DNA of 64,000 nucleotides from the NCBI RefSeq assembly GCF_001623075.1, contig NZ_LMCF01000012.1, forward strand, positions 62,001-126,000, written 5' to 3'. The translations under genes and the position numbers were made by a program. A model generated the notes under the pieces. The model saw only the letters and a program-made list of their open reading frames with translations. It did not search any database and was not told the origin of the DNA. Of this stretch, positions 26,621 through 36,163 are shown piece by piece. This DNA comes from Pseudovibrio sp. Ad37 (GTDB taxonomy: Bacteria; Pseudomonadota; Alphaproteobacteria; Rhizobiales; Stappiaceae). Numbering within the stretch: position 1 is the stretch's first letter; each line of letters starts with the position of its first letter.

Positions 26621-26652
26621 AAAAGGCGGCCCGCAAGCCGCCTGAATTTTTA
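26621..26652. terminator. bidirectional terminator after the second mutase gene
   Basis: GGCGGC (26625-26630), loop CCGCAA, GCCGCC (26637-26642), then TGAATTTTT. An A run on the other side allows function for the converging adenosine kinase gene too. Confidence 0.8.
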
Positions 26653-26668
26653 TTGTCAAATCACTCGA

Positions 26669-26724
26669 GCGCATTCCCAAAAAGTGGTTCCGGTTTTCAG
26701 ATAAGAATACGCATGAAAATAAAG
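26669..26724. repeat. dispersed palindromic intergenic repeat, copy 3
   Basis: A 56-base copy: GCGCATTC at 26669, TACGC at 26708 and terminal AAAG at 26721, exactly the spacing of the copy at 21652-21707. It directly abuts the 3' end of the minus-strand adenosine kinase gene (26727). Confidence 0.75.
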
Positions 26725-26726
26725 GG

Positions 26727-27737
26727 CTAGACCTTGAGCGTGAAGCCAGTCTGCTCTGCAATCTGATTAAGCGGCTTTTCAGGGCGCGCACCAACGTGGC
26801 TGATAACTTCACCAGCACAAAGGCAACCCAGCTCAGCACAATCGCTCAGGCTGAAATCACGCGCCAGACCAAACAAGAAGCCAGACGCAAACAGGTCTCC
26901 AGCGCCTGTCAGGTCACGCACACCGCCAATAATAGCGGAAGCTGGCACATGTACAGTTTCCTCGCGAGAAATCGCCATAGCGCCTTCTGAGCCCAATGTC
27001 AGCGCGGTTAGTGTGCAATCCTCGCGCACCATCGCAATCGCAGTTTCAATGTCAGAGGTCTGGTAGAGCGCTTTGAGCTCATGCTCATTGGCAAACAGAA
27101 TGTCAACTTTGTCTTCCTGGATCAGTTCTAGGAATTCATCGCGGAAACGATCAACGCAGAAGCTGTCTGACAATGAAAGCGACACCAGCTGCCCTGCTTC
27201 ATGGGCAATTCTGGAAGCTTCAAGAAACGCATTTTTCGCTGCCTCTTCGTCCCAGAGATAACCTTCCATATAAGTGATTGCAGAATTGGCAACCACATCG
27301 CGGTCGATATCAAACGCAGTCAGCTTGGTCGCTGCACCCAGATAGGTGTTCATAGTCCGCTCACCGTCCGGGGTGATCAGGATCATGGAGCGGCCAGACG
27401 CGAGATCATCACGCAGCGGGCCTGTGTTGAAGTGCGCGCCAATGCTGTTCATGTCATGGCGATAAACGTCCCCAACTTCATCAGCTGCGACCTTGCCGAT
27501 AAAGGCAGGCGCACCACCAAGCGAGGCGATACCAGCAGCAGTATTGCCTGCACTGCCACCGGAGATGCGGGTTGTTTGACCCATCAGGTCATAGAGGCGC
27601 AGCGCTTCGTCTGTATCGACCAGGCGCATGGAACCCTTTACCAAAGACTGCTCAACGAGAAAGCTATCTTCTACATGAGAGAAGACGTCAGTGATTGCAT
27701 TGCCGATGCACAATGCATCAAACTTGAATTCAGACAT
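26727..27737 (-). CDS. adenosine kinase, PfkB/ribokinase family
   Basis: A 336-residue PfkB-family sugar kinase. The GGSAGNTAAGIASLGG block is the substrate-binding PfkB signature 1, and DLTGAGDLFASGFLFG is signature 2 with the catalytic Asp. The overall sequence is that of the proteobacterial group annotated as adenosine kinase, which phosphorylates adenosine to AMP. A different nucleoside or sugar substrate cannot be excluded. AAGGA lies eight bases upstream of the ATG. It is followed on the same strand by nothing, and preceded by pheA 83 bases upstream, perhaps cotranscribed. Confidence 0.88.
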   Translation of the reverse strand: MSEFKFDALCIGNAITDVFSHVEDSFLVEQSLVKGSMRLVDTDEALRLYDLMGQTTRISGGSAGNTAAGIASLGGAPAFIGKVAADEVGDVYRHDMNSIGAHFNTGPLRDDLASGRSMILITPDGERTMNTYLGAATKLTAFDIDRDVVANSAITYMEGYLWDEEAAKNAFLEASRIAHEAGQLVSLSLSDSFCVDRFRDEFLELIQEDKVDILFANEHELKALYQTSDIETAIAMVREDCTLTALTLGSEGAMAISREETVHVPASAIIGGVRDLTGAGDLFASGFLFGLARDFSLSDCAELGCLCAGEVISHVGARPEKPLNQIAEQTGFTLKV

Positions 27738-27820
27738 GTAAAGTCCTTGTAACTAGCCCGGATCACAAGCGCCCGGAACGATACATAGGTGACTCACCGT
27801 TGGAGCAAGGCCTACAACTG

Positions 27821-28711
27821 TTATTTCCCTGGTGTAGGACGCAAAGCACGGTTAGCCTCAGGTTCCCGAATTTTTTCGCGGAACGGGCTAGCGTTGTACA
27901 CCCCAAGAATATTCAGTTCAGTCGAATAAAACGCCAGCTCCTCAAGTGCAAGGGCTACGTTGGGTTCTTCTGGGTGTCCTTCAATATCTGCGTAAAACAT
28001 GGAGGCGAAAAACTGACCTTCAAGCTGATAGGATTCCAGCTTCGTCATGTTGACGTTGTTGGTCGCAAAACCGCCTAACCCTTTGTAAAGAGAAGCAGAA
28101 ACGTTTCGAACGCGGAAAATGAAGGTCGTGATGATCGGTTGGCCAGTGTTCGCAGTCTGCTTTTTCTCGCGAGAGAGGATCACGAAACGGGTCGTGTTAT
28201 GGGCAGCGTCTTCACAATCACGTGCGAGGATATCCAGACCATAAACATCAGCCGCAAGCTCTGGAGCAAAGGCCCCGATTGTTTTGTCGCCACCTTCAAC
28301 AACCTGGCGTGCGGATCCAGCTGTGTCAGCGCCAATAATCGGCTTAAGGTTATGATCGCGAATGAAGTTTCGGCATTGTCCAAGCCCCATGATATGGCTT
28401 TGAACACTCTTCAGCTCTTCCAGCTTGGTGCCTTTGATGCCCATCAGCTGAAACCGAATCGGCATGAAGTATTCGCCGATAATGTGCAGATTGCTGCGAG
28501 GAAGCAGGTGGTGAATGTCTGCAACGCGTCCCGCAACCGAATTTTCGATCGGGATCATGCCAAGTTCTGCTTCTCCGGTCTCGATCGCGTGGAAGCAGTC
28601 TTCAAAAGTCGCGCAAGGGATAGCTTGGTACTCTGGGTAAACGGCGTTGCACGCCATATGGGAGTTAGCTCCCACTTCTCCTTGAAACACGACTTTGCGC
28701 TGATCTGACAT
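27821..28711 (-). CDS. pheA: prephenate dehydratase
   Basis: Converts prephenate to phenylpyruvate in phenylalanine synthesis. The catalytic domain shows FQGEVGANSHMA at the N-terminus, PIENSVAGRVADIHHLL and NTTRFVILSREK. A C-terminal ACT domain (ASLYKGLGGFATNNVNMTKLES region, here split by me as LYKGLGGFA and NMTKLES) binds phenylalanine for feedback control. No chorismate mutase domain is fused, as is normal in Alphaproteobacteria. GTG 28723 is an in-frame alternative; neither start has a strong Shine-Dalgarno, and the ATG is preferred. 296 residues. Confidence 0.95.
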   Translation of the reverse strand: MSDQRKVVFQGEVGANSHMACNAVYPEYQAIPCATFEDCFHAIETGEAELGMIPIENSVAGRVADIHHLLPRSNLHIIGEYFMPIRFQLMGIKGTKLEELKSVQSHIMGLGQCRNFIRDHNLKPIIGADTAGSARQVVEGGDKTIGAFAPELAADVYGLDILARDCEDAAHNTTRFVILSREKKQTANTGQPIITTFIFRVRNVSASLYKGLGGFATNNVNMTKLESYQLEGQFFASMFYADIEGHPEEPNVALALEELAFYSTELNILGVYNASPFREKIREPEANRALRPTPGK

Positions 28712-29268
28712 CACTATACTCACGGCAATTTAGAAACCTGATACATTTGAGGCTTCGCCAACAGTCGCGAAACAGCCCCTCGCACAAATTGCCCTAGATG
28801 TGAGGGATTGCAAACCTTAATAATACTCAGAGGCGAAACTTAAGGTGAAAAGACCTCAAGAATGAACGCGTTTACGGTCCTGTTGAGTGCTCTGCAATGA
28901 AATCCCCAGATCTAAAAGCGCTCTGGTGTGATATTTTGTCGCATTCTCTTGAGTTCAGGTAAATTGGTTGCGCTGCGCCTTCACTGCAATCTGAATTGGC
29001 CTGAGCGGGATATCCTCGAATAAATCAGTAGTTTATAGCCATTTTAAACTGCTGACCGGCGAGAGTTGTTGTGTTCCTTGGTTTTTTGAGCTCTCAAACA
29101 TCAACCTGTGGTCCACATCACTGCAAAAGACCTAGGAAAAACACTAATTAAATTATGGACAAGTGCCCGAAAATAACTGTAGTTTCCCAGCAAAATACAC
29201 ATATCGAGTTAGGTGCCGTGCCTGCTGCATGAAGGCTAGCCTAACCAAATATTCGGAGCGTGTGAGCT
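28712..29268. other. 557-base divergent intergenic region, pheA / cytochrome c
   Basis: No gene is visible on either strand. It must hold the promoters for pheA (minus) and the cytochrome (plus). One notable structure is the near-perfect inverted repeat CAGTAGTTTA (29026-29035) with TAAACTGCTG (29045-29054), nine of ten pairs around a 9-base loop. The final 130 bases are AT-rich and lead into a weak GGAG before the cytochrome start. Confidence 0.6.
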
Positions 29269-29817
29269 ATGAATTCGTTTGAACTGAACAAAATTGCCGG
29301 CGCAATTCTGTTCGCCTTGGTTGTATTCATGGGCCTGAATGTTTTGACGGAAGTCATCTTTGCGCCTCATGGAAACGAGAAACGCGGTTTTGAGATTGAA
29401 GTCGCTGGTGCCGACAACGGCGCAGGTGATGAAGCTGCGGAAGAAGTCAAGGTCGTCTCAATTGAAGAGCTGCTCACCACTGCTTCTGCGGATGCCGGTG
29501 CGAAACAAGCTAAAAAATGTGCAGCTTGTCACACCTTCGATCAGGGTGGAAAAAACAAAGTTGGCCCGGGTCTCTGGGGTGTTGTAGGTCGCGCACCTGC
29601 ATCTCATGATGGCTTCTCTTATTCCTCAGCGATGCAGGAATTTGCGGCAAACAATCCTGAGTGGTCCTTTGAGCAGCTCAACGAGTTCATCAAAGCACCT
29701 AAGAAACATGTTTCTGGTACATCCATGGGCTACGCTGGTCTGAAGAAAGACAAGCCACGTGCTGACCTGATCGCTTACCTGCGTTCACTTTCAGACAACC
29801 CAGTACCGATCAATTAA
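29269..29817 (+). CDS. cycM: membrane-anchored cytochrome c (CycM type)
   Basis: An electron carrier of 182 residues tethered to the periplasmic face by an uncleaved N-terminal helix (residues 9-28), followed by a Gly/Ala/Glu-rich linker (about 40-60). The class I heme c domain has CAACH at 84-88 and the axial methionine M153 in GTSMGYAG. The CycM class links the bc1 complex to aa3 oxidase in rhizobia; that role is inferred from family. The gene stands alone between a long leader and a strong terminator. Confidence 0.93.
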   Translation: MNSFELNKIAGAILFALVVFMGLNVLTEVIFAPHGNEKRGFEIEVAGADNGAGDEAAEEVKVVSIEELLTTASADAGAKQAKKCAACHTFDQGGKNKVGPGLWGVVGRAPASHDGFSYSSAMQEFAANNPEWSFEQLNEFIKAPKKHVSGTSMGYAGLKKDKPRADLIAYLRSLSDNPVPIN

Positions 29818-29865
29818 TATTGAATTGATATCCCTCCCACATATGTGAGGGTAGAATTGTTAAAG

Positions 29866-29892
29866 AGCCGGGATTTGATCCCGGCTTTTTTA
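29866..29892 (+). terminator. intrinsic terminator after the cytochrome gene
   Basis: AGCCGGGAT (29866-29874), loop TTG, ATCCCGGCT (29878-29886), then a six-base T run. A second, weaker hairpin (CCCTC.../GTGAGGG) lies just upstream. Confidence 0.92.
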
Positions 29893-30096
29893 TTGTCTGA
29901 ATTTGCGTGAATGCTAACCTTTTCCTCGTTTCTTCCAGTTAAATTTTTGTCATCTTGGCAAAAGACGTTGTAGCGGAAGTGTTTTCAGCCGTAATCTTAG
30001 TTTAAGTTTGGCTGAAAGCTGCAAGAAAAGTTCAATTTTCAGCGCGTGGTGTTTTTTCTACGCTAGAACTACTGATTGTATTTATGGAGGAATGCT

Positions 30097-31962
30097 GTGC
30101 GTACCAGACTATATAGCTCACTGACAGGTTTGGCGCTTGCCATTGCAAGCCTGACATCCTCCGCAGCAATTGCTGAAACCAGTGAGCCTGAATGGCGGTA
30201 TGCAGACTCCCTCATCAGCGCTCCTCAGATGCCGGAAGGTTTCGCGCACTTCCCCTATGTCAATCCGGATGCTCCCAAAGGGGGCAGGGTGCGGCTCTCG
30301 GCAACGGGCACCTTTGACAGTTTGAACCTTGTGGCATCAAAGGGCATTCGTGCAGGTGGACTGGGCCTCATCTACGATACCCTGATGACCCCATCAATGA
30401 GCGAGTCCTCGACTGAATATGGCTTGATCGCTGATGCGATGAAATATCCCGAAGACTTTGCGTGGGTGGTCTATCGCTTGCGCCCTGATGCACGCTGGCA
30501 CGATGGCAAACCAATCACCACAGAAGATGTGGGATGGTCATTCGATCAATGGACCACGCAAGATCCTTCCCGAAAATACTATTATCGTCATGTTACGGGC
30601 TATGACATTCTGAGCCCGACAGAGATCCGCTTCAACTTCGATAAACCGGGTAACAGAGAAGCCCCGCAAATCCTTGGTTCGCTCTACATCATGCCAAAGC
30701 ATTGGTGGAATGAGAAAGGTGCTTCTGGAAATGTGCGTGACATTTCCAGAAGCACCTTGGAAGTGCCCCTCGGCTCTGGTCCGTACCGCATTGGAAAAGT
30801 CGTACCTGGGCGTTCAATCTCATTTGAGCGCGTTGACGACTATTGGGGGCAAGATCTGAATGTGAATGTTGGTTCCAACAACTTCGACACAATCGCCTAC
30901 GATTACTACCGCGACGAAACCGTGCAGCTTGAAGCCTTTAAGGCTGACCGTTTTGACTGGCGCACGGAAACCACGGCAAAGAACTGGGCAACCGCCTACG
31001 ATATTCCTGCTGTGAAAGCCAACCATGTGGTGCTGGAAAAATTCCCGCAGACGTATCGTGGTAGTGGCTTGATGCTGGGCTTTATTCTCAACACCCGCAA
31101 AGAGAAGTTTCAGGATCGTCGGGTGCGCCGGGCACTGAACTATGCCTTGAATTTCCAGGAAATGAACCGCACGATCTTCTTTGATCAATACAGCCGTTTC
31201 ACCAGCTACTTCGACGGAACAAAGCTCGCATCTGCAGGCTTGCCAGAGGGGCGTGAGCTGGAAATTCTGAAGTCTTTGAAAGCGCCAGTGCCTGAAGCCG
31301 TCTTTACAGAGCCCTATGAGAATCCGGTATCCGAAGATTCCCGTCAGGAGCGTGCCAACCTGAGAAAGGCAATCGGCCTTCTTAAAGAAGCTGGCTACGT
31401 GCAAAAGCAAGGTAAGCTCGTCAACAAAGAGACTGGTGAACCATTCACAATCGAATACCTGATGAATGGTGGCCGCTTTGAGCGTGTAGCTCTTCGTTAT
31501 CAGGCCTCGCTGAAGAAGCTTGGCATTGACCTGCAGCTGCGCGTCGTCGACAGCTCACAATATGTCAACCGCGTCCGCAGCCGTGATTTCGGCATGATCT
31601 ACACCGGCTGGGCGCAGTCTCTCTCTCCGGGCAACGAGCAGAGAGAGTATTGGGGCTCAAATGCAGCAGACAGCGAAGCCTCTCAAAACTATGCGGGTAT
31701 CAAAAACCCTGCCATCGACAAGCTGATTGATATCATCATCAACTCTGACGATCGTGACGAGCTGGTTGCTGCAACTAAGGCTTTGGACCGTATCCTGATG
31801 TGGGAGCAATACGTTGTTCCAGGGTGGACATCTCCATTCAGCCGCGTTGCGCGGTGGGATCGTTTCGCACACCCAAAACAGCTTCCTGAATTCTCCATAG
31901 GTTTCCCAACCGTTTGGTGGTGGGACGAAGAAAAAGCCAAGAAGATAGAGGAGGCCAATTGA
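30097..31962 (+). CDS. yejA: YejA-like peptide ABC transporter substrate-binding protein, Sec-exported
   Basis: A 621-residue SBP_bac_5 family protein that would capture peptides in the periplasm for the Yej importer. GTG 30097 has GGAGGA six bases upstream, and gives a clean Sec signal peptide (basic MRTR, hydrophobic core, cleavage after SSAAIA near residue 26). Family blocks include GGRVRLSATGTFDSLN, WHDGKPITTEDV and LEVPLGSGPYRIG. It overlaps the next gene, a second YejA-like protein, by one base (TGATG). A 270-base leader upstream has no gene and probably carries the operon promoter. Confidence 0.92.
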   Translation: MRTRLYSSLTGLALAIASLTSSAAIAETSEPEWRYADSLISAPQMPEGFAHFPYVNPDAPKGGRVRLSATGTFDSLNLVASKGIRAGGLGLIYDTLMTPSMSESSTEYGLIADAMKYPEDFAWVVYRLRPDARWHDGKPITTEDVGWSFDQWTTQDPSRKYYYRHVTGYDILSPTEIRFNFDKPGNREAPQILGSLYIMPKHWWNEKGASGNVRDISRSTLEVPLGSGPYRIGKVVPGRSISFERVDDYWGQDLNVNVGSNNFDTIAYDYYRDETVQLEAFKADRFDWRTETTAKNWATAYDIPAVKANHVVLEKFPQTYRGSGLMLGFILNTRKEKFQDRRVRRALNYALNFQEMNRTIFFDQYSRFTSYFDGTKLASAGLPEGRELEILKSLKAPVPEAVFTEPYENPVSEDSRQERANLRKAIGLLKEAGYVQKQGKLVNKETGEPFTIEYLMNGGRFERVALRYQASLKKLGIDLQLRVVDSSQYVNRVRSRDFGMIYTGWAQSLSPGNEQREYWGSNAADSEASQNYAGIKNPAIDKLIDIIINSDDRDELVAATKALDRILMWEQYVVPGWTSPFSRVARWDRFAHPKQLPEFSIGFPTVWWWDEEKAKKIEEAN

Positions 31963-33833
31963 TGACGCTTAGCCAAATCAGTAGACGTAGCTTCCTGCAC
32001 TTCAGCGCGGCCACTGCGGCAGCCTTTCTTGTACCCGGTGGAGCCCTGCCGGTTCAGGCAGGAACCTTAAGCCACGGCCTCTCTGTCTTTGGTGATCTGA
32101 AGTACCCAAAGGATTTCACGGCGTTTGACTACGTCAATCCGGAAGCTCCGGTTGGTGGCAAAATCGCCATGACTGCGCCGAGCTGGGGCTACAATCAGAA
32201 CCCGCAGACCTTCAACACGTTCAACACCTTCATCCTCAAAGGAGATGCCCCACCGCGTATGGAGCTCTGTTTTGATAGCCTGATGGTGCGTGCCTATGAC
32301 GAACCGGATGCCGTATATGGTCTGGTGGCCGAAAGCGCTCTGGTCTCTGAAGACGGCAACTTCGTCACCTTCAAAATTAGGCCAGAAGCCCGGTTCCACG
32401 ATGGGTCGATGCTTAATGCAGAAGATGTTGCTTTCAGTCTGAACCTTCTGAAGGAAAAAGGGCACCCGATTATCAGTCAGTCCATCAAGGAAATGGTCTC
32501 TGCGACCGCACCGGATGAACACACTGTCACGGTCGCTTTTTCAGGTAATCACAGCAGGCAACTTCCCTTATTGATAGCAACTCTCCCTATCCTCTCAAAA
32601 GCGTACTACACCCGCTACAACTTCGAGGCGTCAACACTGACACCGCCGTTGTCCTCGGGACCATATATGGTCGGACGCTATGAGATTGGCCGGTACATAG
32701 AGTACAAAAAGGTAGAGAATTACTGGGCAAAAGACCTGCCAGTAACCAAAGGCCATCACAACTTCGAAATTATCCGTCTGGACTTTTTCCGAGATCGTCA
32801 GGCAACATTCGAAGCCTTCAAGAAAGGCCGTTTGACGTTCCACGAAGAGTTCTCGTCAAAGACCTGGGCGACAGAATACAACTTCCCTGCATTAACAGAG
32901 GGACGTGTTGCCAAGAAGGAATTTGCCATCCGCCTCCCATCAGGAGCGCAAGGCTGGTTCCTCAACACGCGCAAAGAAAAGTTCTCCAATCCCAAGGTCC
33001 GTGAAGCGCTCGGCTACGCCTTCGATTTTGAGTGGTCAAATTCCGCTCTGTTTTATGATCTGTACACCAGAACCCAGTCGTTCTTTGAAAACTCGGAAAT
33101 GAAGGCTGTTGGTCTGCCAAGCGATGCCGAACTGGCCCTGCTTGAGCCCTACAAGAAAGACCTGCCAGATGGGGTCTTTGGCGAAGCGATCACACAACCG
33201 GTTTCCAATGGTTCAGGTCAGGATCGCAAACTCCTCAGAGAAGCCTCGCTTCTGCTCAAAGAGGCAGGCTACTACAGACGCGGTGAGCAGTTGATCGGGC
33301 CTGACGGAAAGCAGCTGCAAATGGAGTTCCTTTCCAACTCGCCTGCTTTCGAACGAATTGTACTGCCATATGTCAAGAATCTCAGACTGTTAGGCATTGA
33401 AGCAAGCTTCCGCGTCGTTGATCCGGCACAGTTCCAGAAGCGTGTAGATGATTTCGATTATGACATTGTCGGGCATCGTTTTTCTCTGACACCAACACTT
33501 GGGCCGAGCATCCGTAACTTCTGGACATCGGCCTCTGCTGAAACCTTCGGATCTTACAATCTCTCGGGCATCAAGGTGCCTGCTGTCGACGATTTGGTGG
33601 ATAAGGCGCTGAATGCATCCTCGCGTGAGGAAATGATAACCGCTGCCAGAGCATTGGATAGAGTTCTGCGCGCAGGCTATTACTGGGTGCCGCAGTGGTT
33701 CAAAGCCTTCCACACAGTAGCTGTCTGGGACATGTTCGGCATTCCGAATGATATGCCGGCATATGCCTTCCCCGTAGAAGCGGCGTGGTGGGTGGATTCA
33801 GAAAAAGCCGCTCGCATCGGCAAGGAAAATTAG
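31962..33833 (+). CDS. second YejA-like substrate-binding protein, with twin-arginine signal
   Basis: A 623-residue paralogue of the preceding gene with the same SBP_bac_5 layout (PVGGKIAMTAPSWGY, FHDGSMLNAEDVAFS, LSSGPYMVGRYEIG). Its N-terminus differs: SRRSFLHFSAATAAAFLV is a plausible Tat signal rather than a Sec one, so this copy may be exported folded. GAGGAGG lies about eight bases upstream of the ATG. It overlaps the upstream stop by one base and is followed 15 bases later by the permease gene. The two copies may widen peptide specificity of one transporter. Confidence 0.9.
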   Translation: MTLSQISRRSFLHFSAATAAAFLVPGGALPVQAGTLSHGLSVFGDLKYPKDFTAFDYVNPEAPVGGKIAMTAPSWGYNQNPQTFNTFNTFILKGDAPPRMELCFDSLMVRAYDEPDAVYGLVAESALVSEDGNFVTFKIRPEARFHDGSMLNAEDVAFSLNLLKEKGHPIISQSIKEMVSATAPDEHTVTVAFSGNHSRQLPLLIATLPILSKAYYTRYNFEASTLTPPLSSGPYMVGRYEIGRYIEYKKVENYWAKDLPVTKGHHNFEIIRLDFFRDRQATFEAFKKGRLTFHEEFSSKTWATEYNFPALTEGRVAKKEFAIRLPSGAQGWFLNTRKEKFSNPKVREALGYAFDFEWSNSALFYDLYTRTQSFFENSEMKAVGLPSDAELALLEPYKKDLPDGVFGEAITQPVSNGSGQDRKLLREASLLLKEAGYYRRGEQLIGPDGKQLQMEFLSNSPAFERIVLPYVKNLRLLGIEASFRVVDPAQFQKRVDDFDYDIVGHRFSLTPTLGPSIRNFWTSASAETFGSYNLSGIKVPAVDDLVDKALNASSREEMITAARALDRVLRAGYYWVPQWFKAFHTVAVWDMFGIPNDMPAYAFPVEAAWWVDSEKAARIGKEN

Positions 33834-33848
33834 GGACAAAAGAAGCCC

Positions 33849-34958
33849 ATGGGCGCCTATATTCTGCGTAGATTGCTTTTGATGATCCCGACCCTTATCG
33901 GCATCATGGCAATCAACTTTGTCATTATTCAGTTCGCACCAGGTGGACCGATTGAGCAAGTTATCGCTCAATTGCAAGGGGATAGTGTATCCGCAACCAG
34001 CCGCATTTCGGGTGGTGGAAGTGATTTTGGAAGTTCTGCCGCAGCCAATCAGGGCGGCGGAGACAGTGCAGGATCGAAATATCGAGGAGCACAGGGTCTT
34101 GATCCGGAGTTCATCAAGGAACTCGAGGTCCAGTTTGGCTTCGATAAACCTCCTCTGGAGCGTTTCGGGCGCTTGATCTTGGACTACGCGACCTTCAATT
34201 TCGGCGAAAGCTACTTCCGTGACATTGCTGTTGTTGATCTGATCGTCGAAAAGCTGCCGGTATCGATCTCGCTGGGCCTATGGATGACGCTCATCTCCTA
34301 TGGCATCTCGATCCCCCTTGGTATTCGCAAAGCAGTAAAAGATGGCACCTCGTTTGATGTCTGGACGTCCAGCATCATCATTGTTGGCTATGCAATCCCG
34401 GGCTTCCTGTTTGCAATCATGCTGATTGTTCTCTTCGCCGGTGGCTCTTTTTGGGATTTCTTCCCGCTCCGAGGCCTCACCTCAGAGGGCTGGAGCGATA
34501 TGTCATGGCCACAACGGATTCTCGACTACTTCTGGCATCTGGTCTTGCCATTGACTGCGATGGCGCTCTCCGCCTTTGCAACAACAACGCTTTTGACGAA
34601 GAACTCTTTCCTCGATGAAATCCGAAAGCAATACGTTCAGACTGCTCGCGCCAAAGGCCTGACAGAGCGTCAGGTGCTTTATGGCCATGTCTTCCGCAAT
34701 GCGATGCTTATCGTTGTCGCTGGCTTCCCGGGTGCGTTCATCTCGGCGTTCTTTGCAGGCTCGCTCCTCATTGAGACGATCTTCTCGTTGGATGGCCTTG
34801 GCCTGTTGGGTTTTGAATCGGCGCTCAACCGTGACTATGCAGTTATGTTCGCCACGCTTTATATCTTCTCGTTGATGGGTTTGATTGTGAATCTGGTTTC
34901 AGACCTCACCTACACCTGGATTGATCCCCGGATCGATTTCGAAAGCCGGGAGGTGTAA
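33849..34958 (+). CDS. yejB: peptide ABC transporter permease YejB
   Basis: Inner-membrane permease of the DppB/OppB type, 369 residues. The first helix (residues 9-30) is followed by a periplasmic loop longer than in DppB, here with a Gly/Ser-rich stretch near 55-80, a feature of the YejB branch. Five more helices follow, with the EAA-type loop KQYVQTARAKGLTERQVLYGHVFRNAM that contacts the ATPase. Six bases separate it from yejE. In E. coli YejABEF imports microcin C and in Brucella it gives resistance to antimicrobial peptides. Confidence 0.94.
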   Translation: MGAYILRRLLLMIPTLIGIMAINFVIIQFAPGGPIEQVIAQLQGDSVSATSRISGGGSDFGSSAAANQGGGDSAGSKYRGAQGLDPEFIKELEVQFGFDKPPLERFGRLILDYATFNFGESYFRDIAVVDLIVEKLPVSISLGLWMTLISYGISIPLGIRKAVKDGTSFDVWTSSIIIVGYAIPGFLFAIMLIVLFAGGSFWDFFPLRGLTSEGWSDMSWPQRILDYFWHLVLPLTAMALSAFATTTLLTKNSFLDEIRKQYVQTARAKGLTERQVLYGHVFRNAMLIVVAGFPGAFISAFFAGSLLIETIFSLDGLGLLGFESALNRDYAVMFATLYIFSLMGLIVNLVSDLTYTWIDPRIDFESREV

Positions 34959-34964
34959 CGAGCA

Positions 34965-36149
34965 ATGGACACACAACTCGAAAAACGCCTTCAGGATCAG
35001 GGCTACGAAACAATCAATCCGCTGCCAGAGCAGACGCAACCGCCTGAAAAGCGGCAAAAGCTGTCTCCTCTCAACCAGCGCCGCCTGCAAAACTTCAAAG
35101 CCAACAAGCGTGGATACTGGTCCCTTTGGATTTTCCTCGTCCTGTTTGTGCTCGCACTGGGCGCAGAATTCATCACCAACGACCGCCCAATCCTGGTTTC
35201 CTATAAGGGCGAGCTACTCATGCCGGTCTTTACGGATTACCCGGAGGAAAAGTTTGGCGGTTTCCTTGCAACAACGGATTATCGTGATCCATTCATTCAG
35301 GAAGAGATCGACGCCAACGGCTGGATTCTCTGGCCTCCGATCCGCTATTCCTACCAGACGGTCAACAACGAAATCCCGGTCCCGGCACCAGCTCCTCCAA
35401 GCTGGATGATGGATAAGGAGCTGCGCTGCGAGCGTTATGCTGAGGGTGTAAACGATCCAAACTGTACAATTGGCAACTGGAACTGGCTCGGCACGGATGA
35501 TCAGGGCCGTGATGTGCTTGCCCGTCTTGTCTACGGATTCCGCATCTCGGTGCTCTTCGGTCTGGCGCTAACACTGGCATCCTCCGTCATCGGCATTGGT
35601 GCCGGCGCCGTACAGGGCTTCTACGGTGGTTGGGTTGACCTCGGTTTACAGCGCTTCATTGAAATCTGGACAGCAATGCCGACGCTCTACCTCATTTTGA
35701 TCATCTCGTCGGTGCTGACGCCGGGGTTCTGGATCCTCTTCTCAATCCTGCTCGCATTCTCGTGGGTGGCTTTGGTTGGCGTAGTCCGGGCGGAGTTCCT
35801 GAGAGGCAGGAACTTCGAATACATCTCCGCTGCGCGAGCTTTAGGCGTTTCCAATGGTACGATCATGCGCCGCCATCTGCTGCCAAACGCGATGGTCGCA
35901 ACGCTTACATTCATGCCGTTCATCCTGAATGGGTCTATCTCCACGCTGACAGCGCTGGACTTCCTCGGCTTCGGCTTGCCTCCGGGCTCCGCTTCGCTGG
36001 GTGAGCTGCTCAAGCAGGGCAAGAACAACCTTCAAGCGCCATGGCTTGGCATGACAGGCTTCTTCGTCCTGTCGATTATGCTCAGCCTGCTGATCTTCAT
36101 CGGTGAAGCGGTTCGCGATGCCTTTGATCCACGCAAAACGATGAACTGA
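34965..36149 (+). CDS. yejE: peptide ABC transporter permease YejE
   Basis: Second permease subunit, DppC/OppC type, 394 residues. A polar N-terminus of about 45 residues, one helix, then a long periplasmic segment (about 70-170, including CERYAEGVNDPNCTIGNWNW with two cysteines that could pair) is characteristic of YejE. Five helices follow; the EAA loop is FEYISAARALGVSNGTIMRRHLLPNAM. It is 14 bases upstream of yejF, with a GGGAGGA ribosome-binding site between them. Confidence 0.94.
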   Translation: MDTQLEKRLQDQGYETINPLPEQTQPPEKRQKLSPLNQRRLQNFKANKRGYWSLWIFLVLFVLALGAEFITNDRPILVSYKGELLMPVFTDYPEEKFGGFLATTDYRDPFIQEEIDANGWILWPPIRYSYQTVNNEIPVPAPAPPSWMMDKELRCERYAEGVNDPNCTIGNWNWLGTDDQGRDVLARLVYGFRISVLFGLALTLASSVIGIGAGAVQGFYGGWVDLGLQRFIEIWTAMPTLYLILIISSVLTPGFWILFSILLAFSWVALVGVVRAEFLRGRNFEYISAARALGVSNGTIMRRHLLPNAMVATLTFMPFILNGSISTLTALDFLGFGLPPGSASLGELLKQGKNNLQAPWLGMTGFFVLSIMLSLLIFIGEAVRDAFDPRKTMN

Positions 36150-36163
36150 AGGGAGGATCGCAT

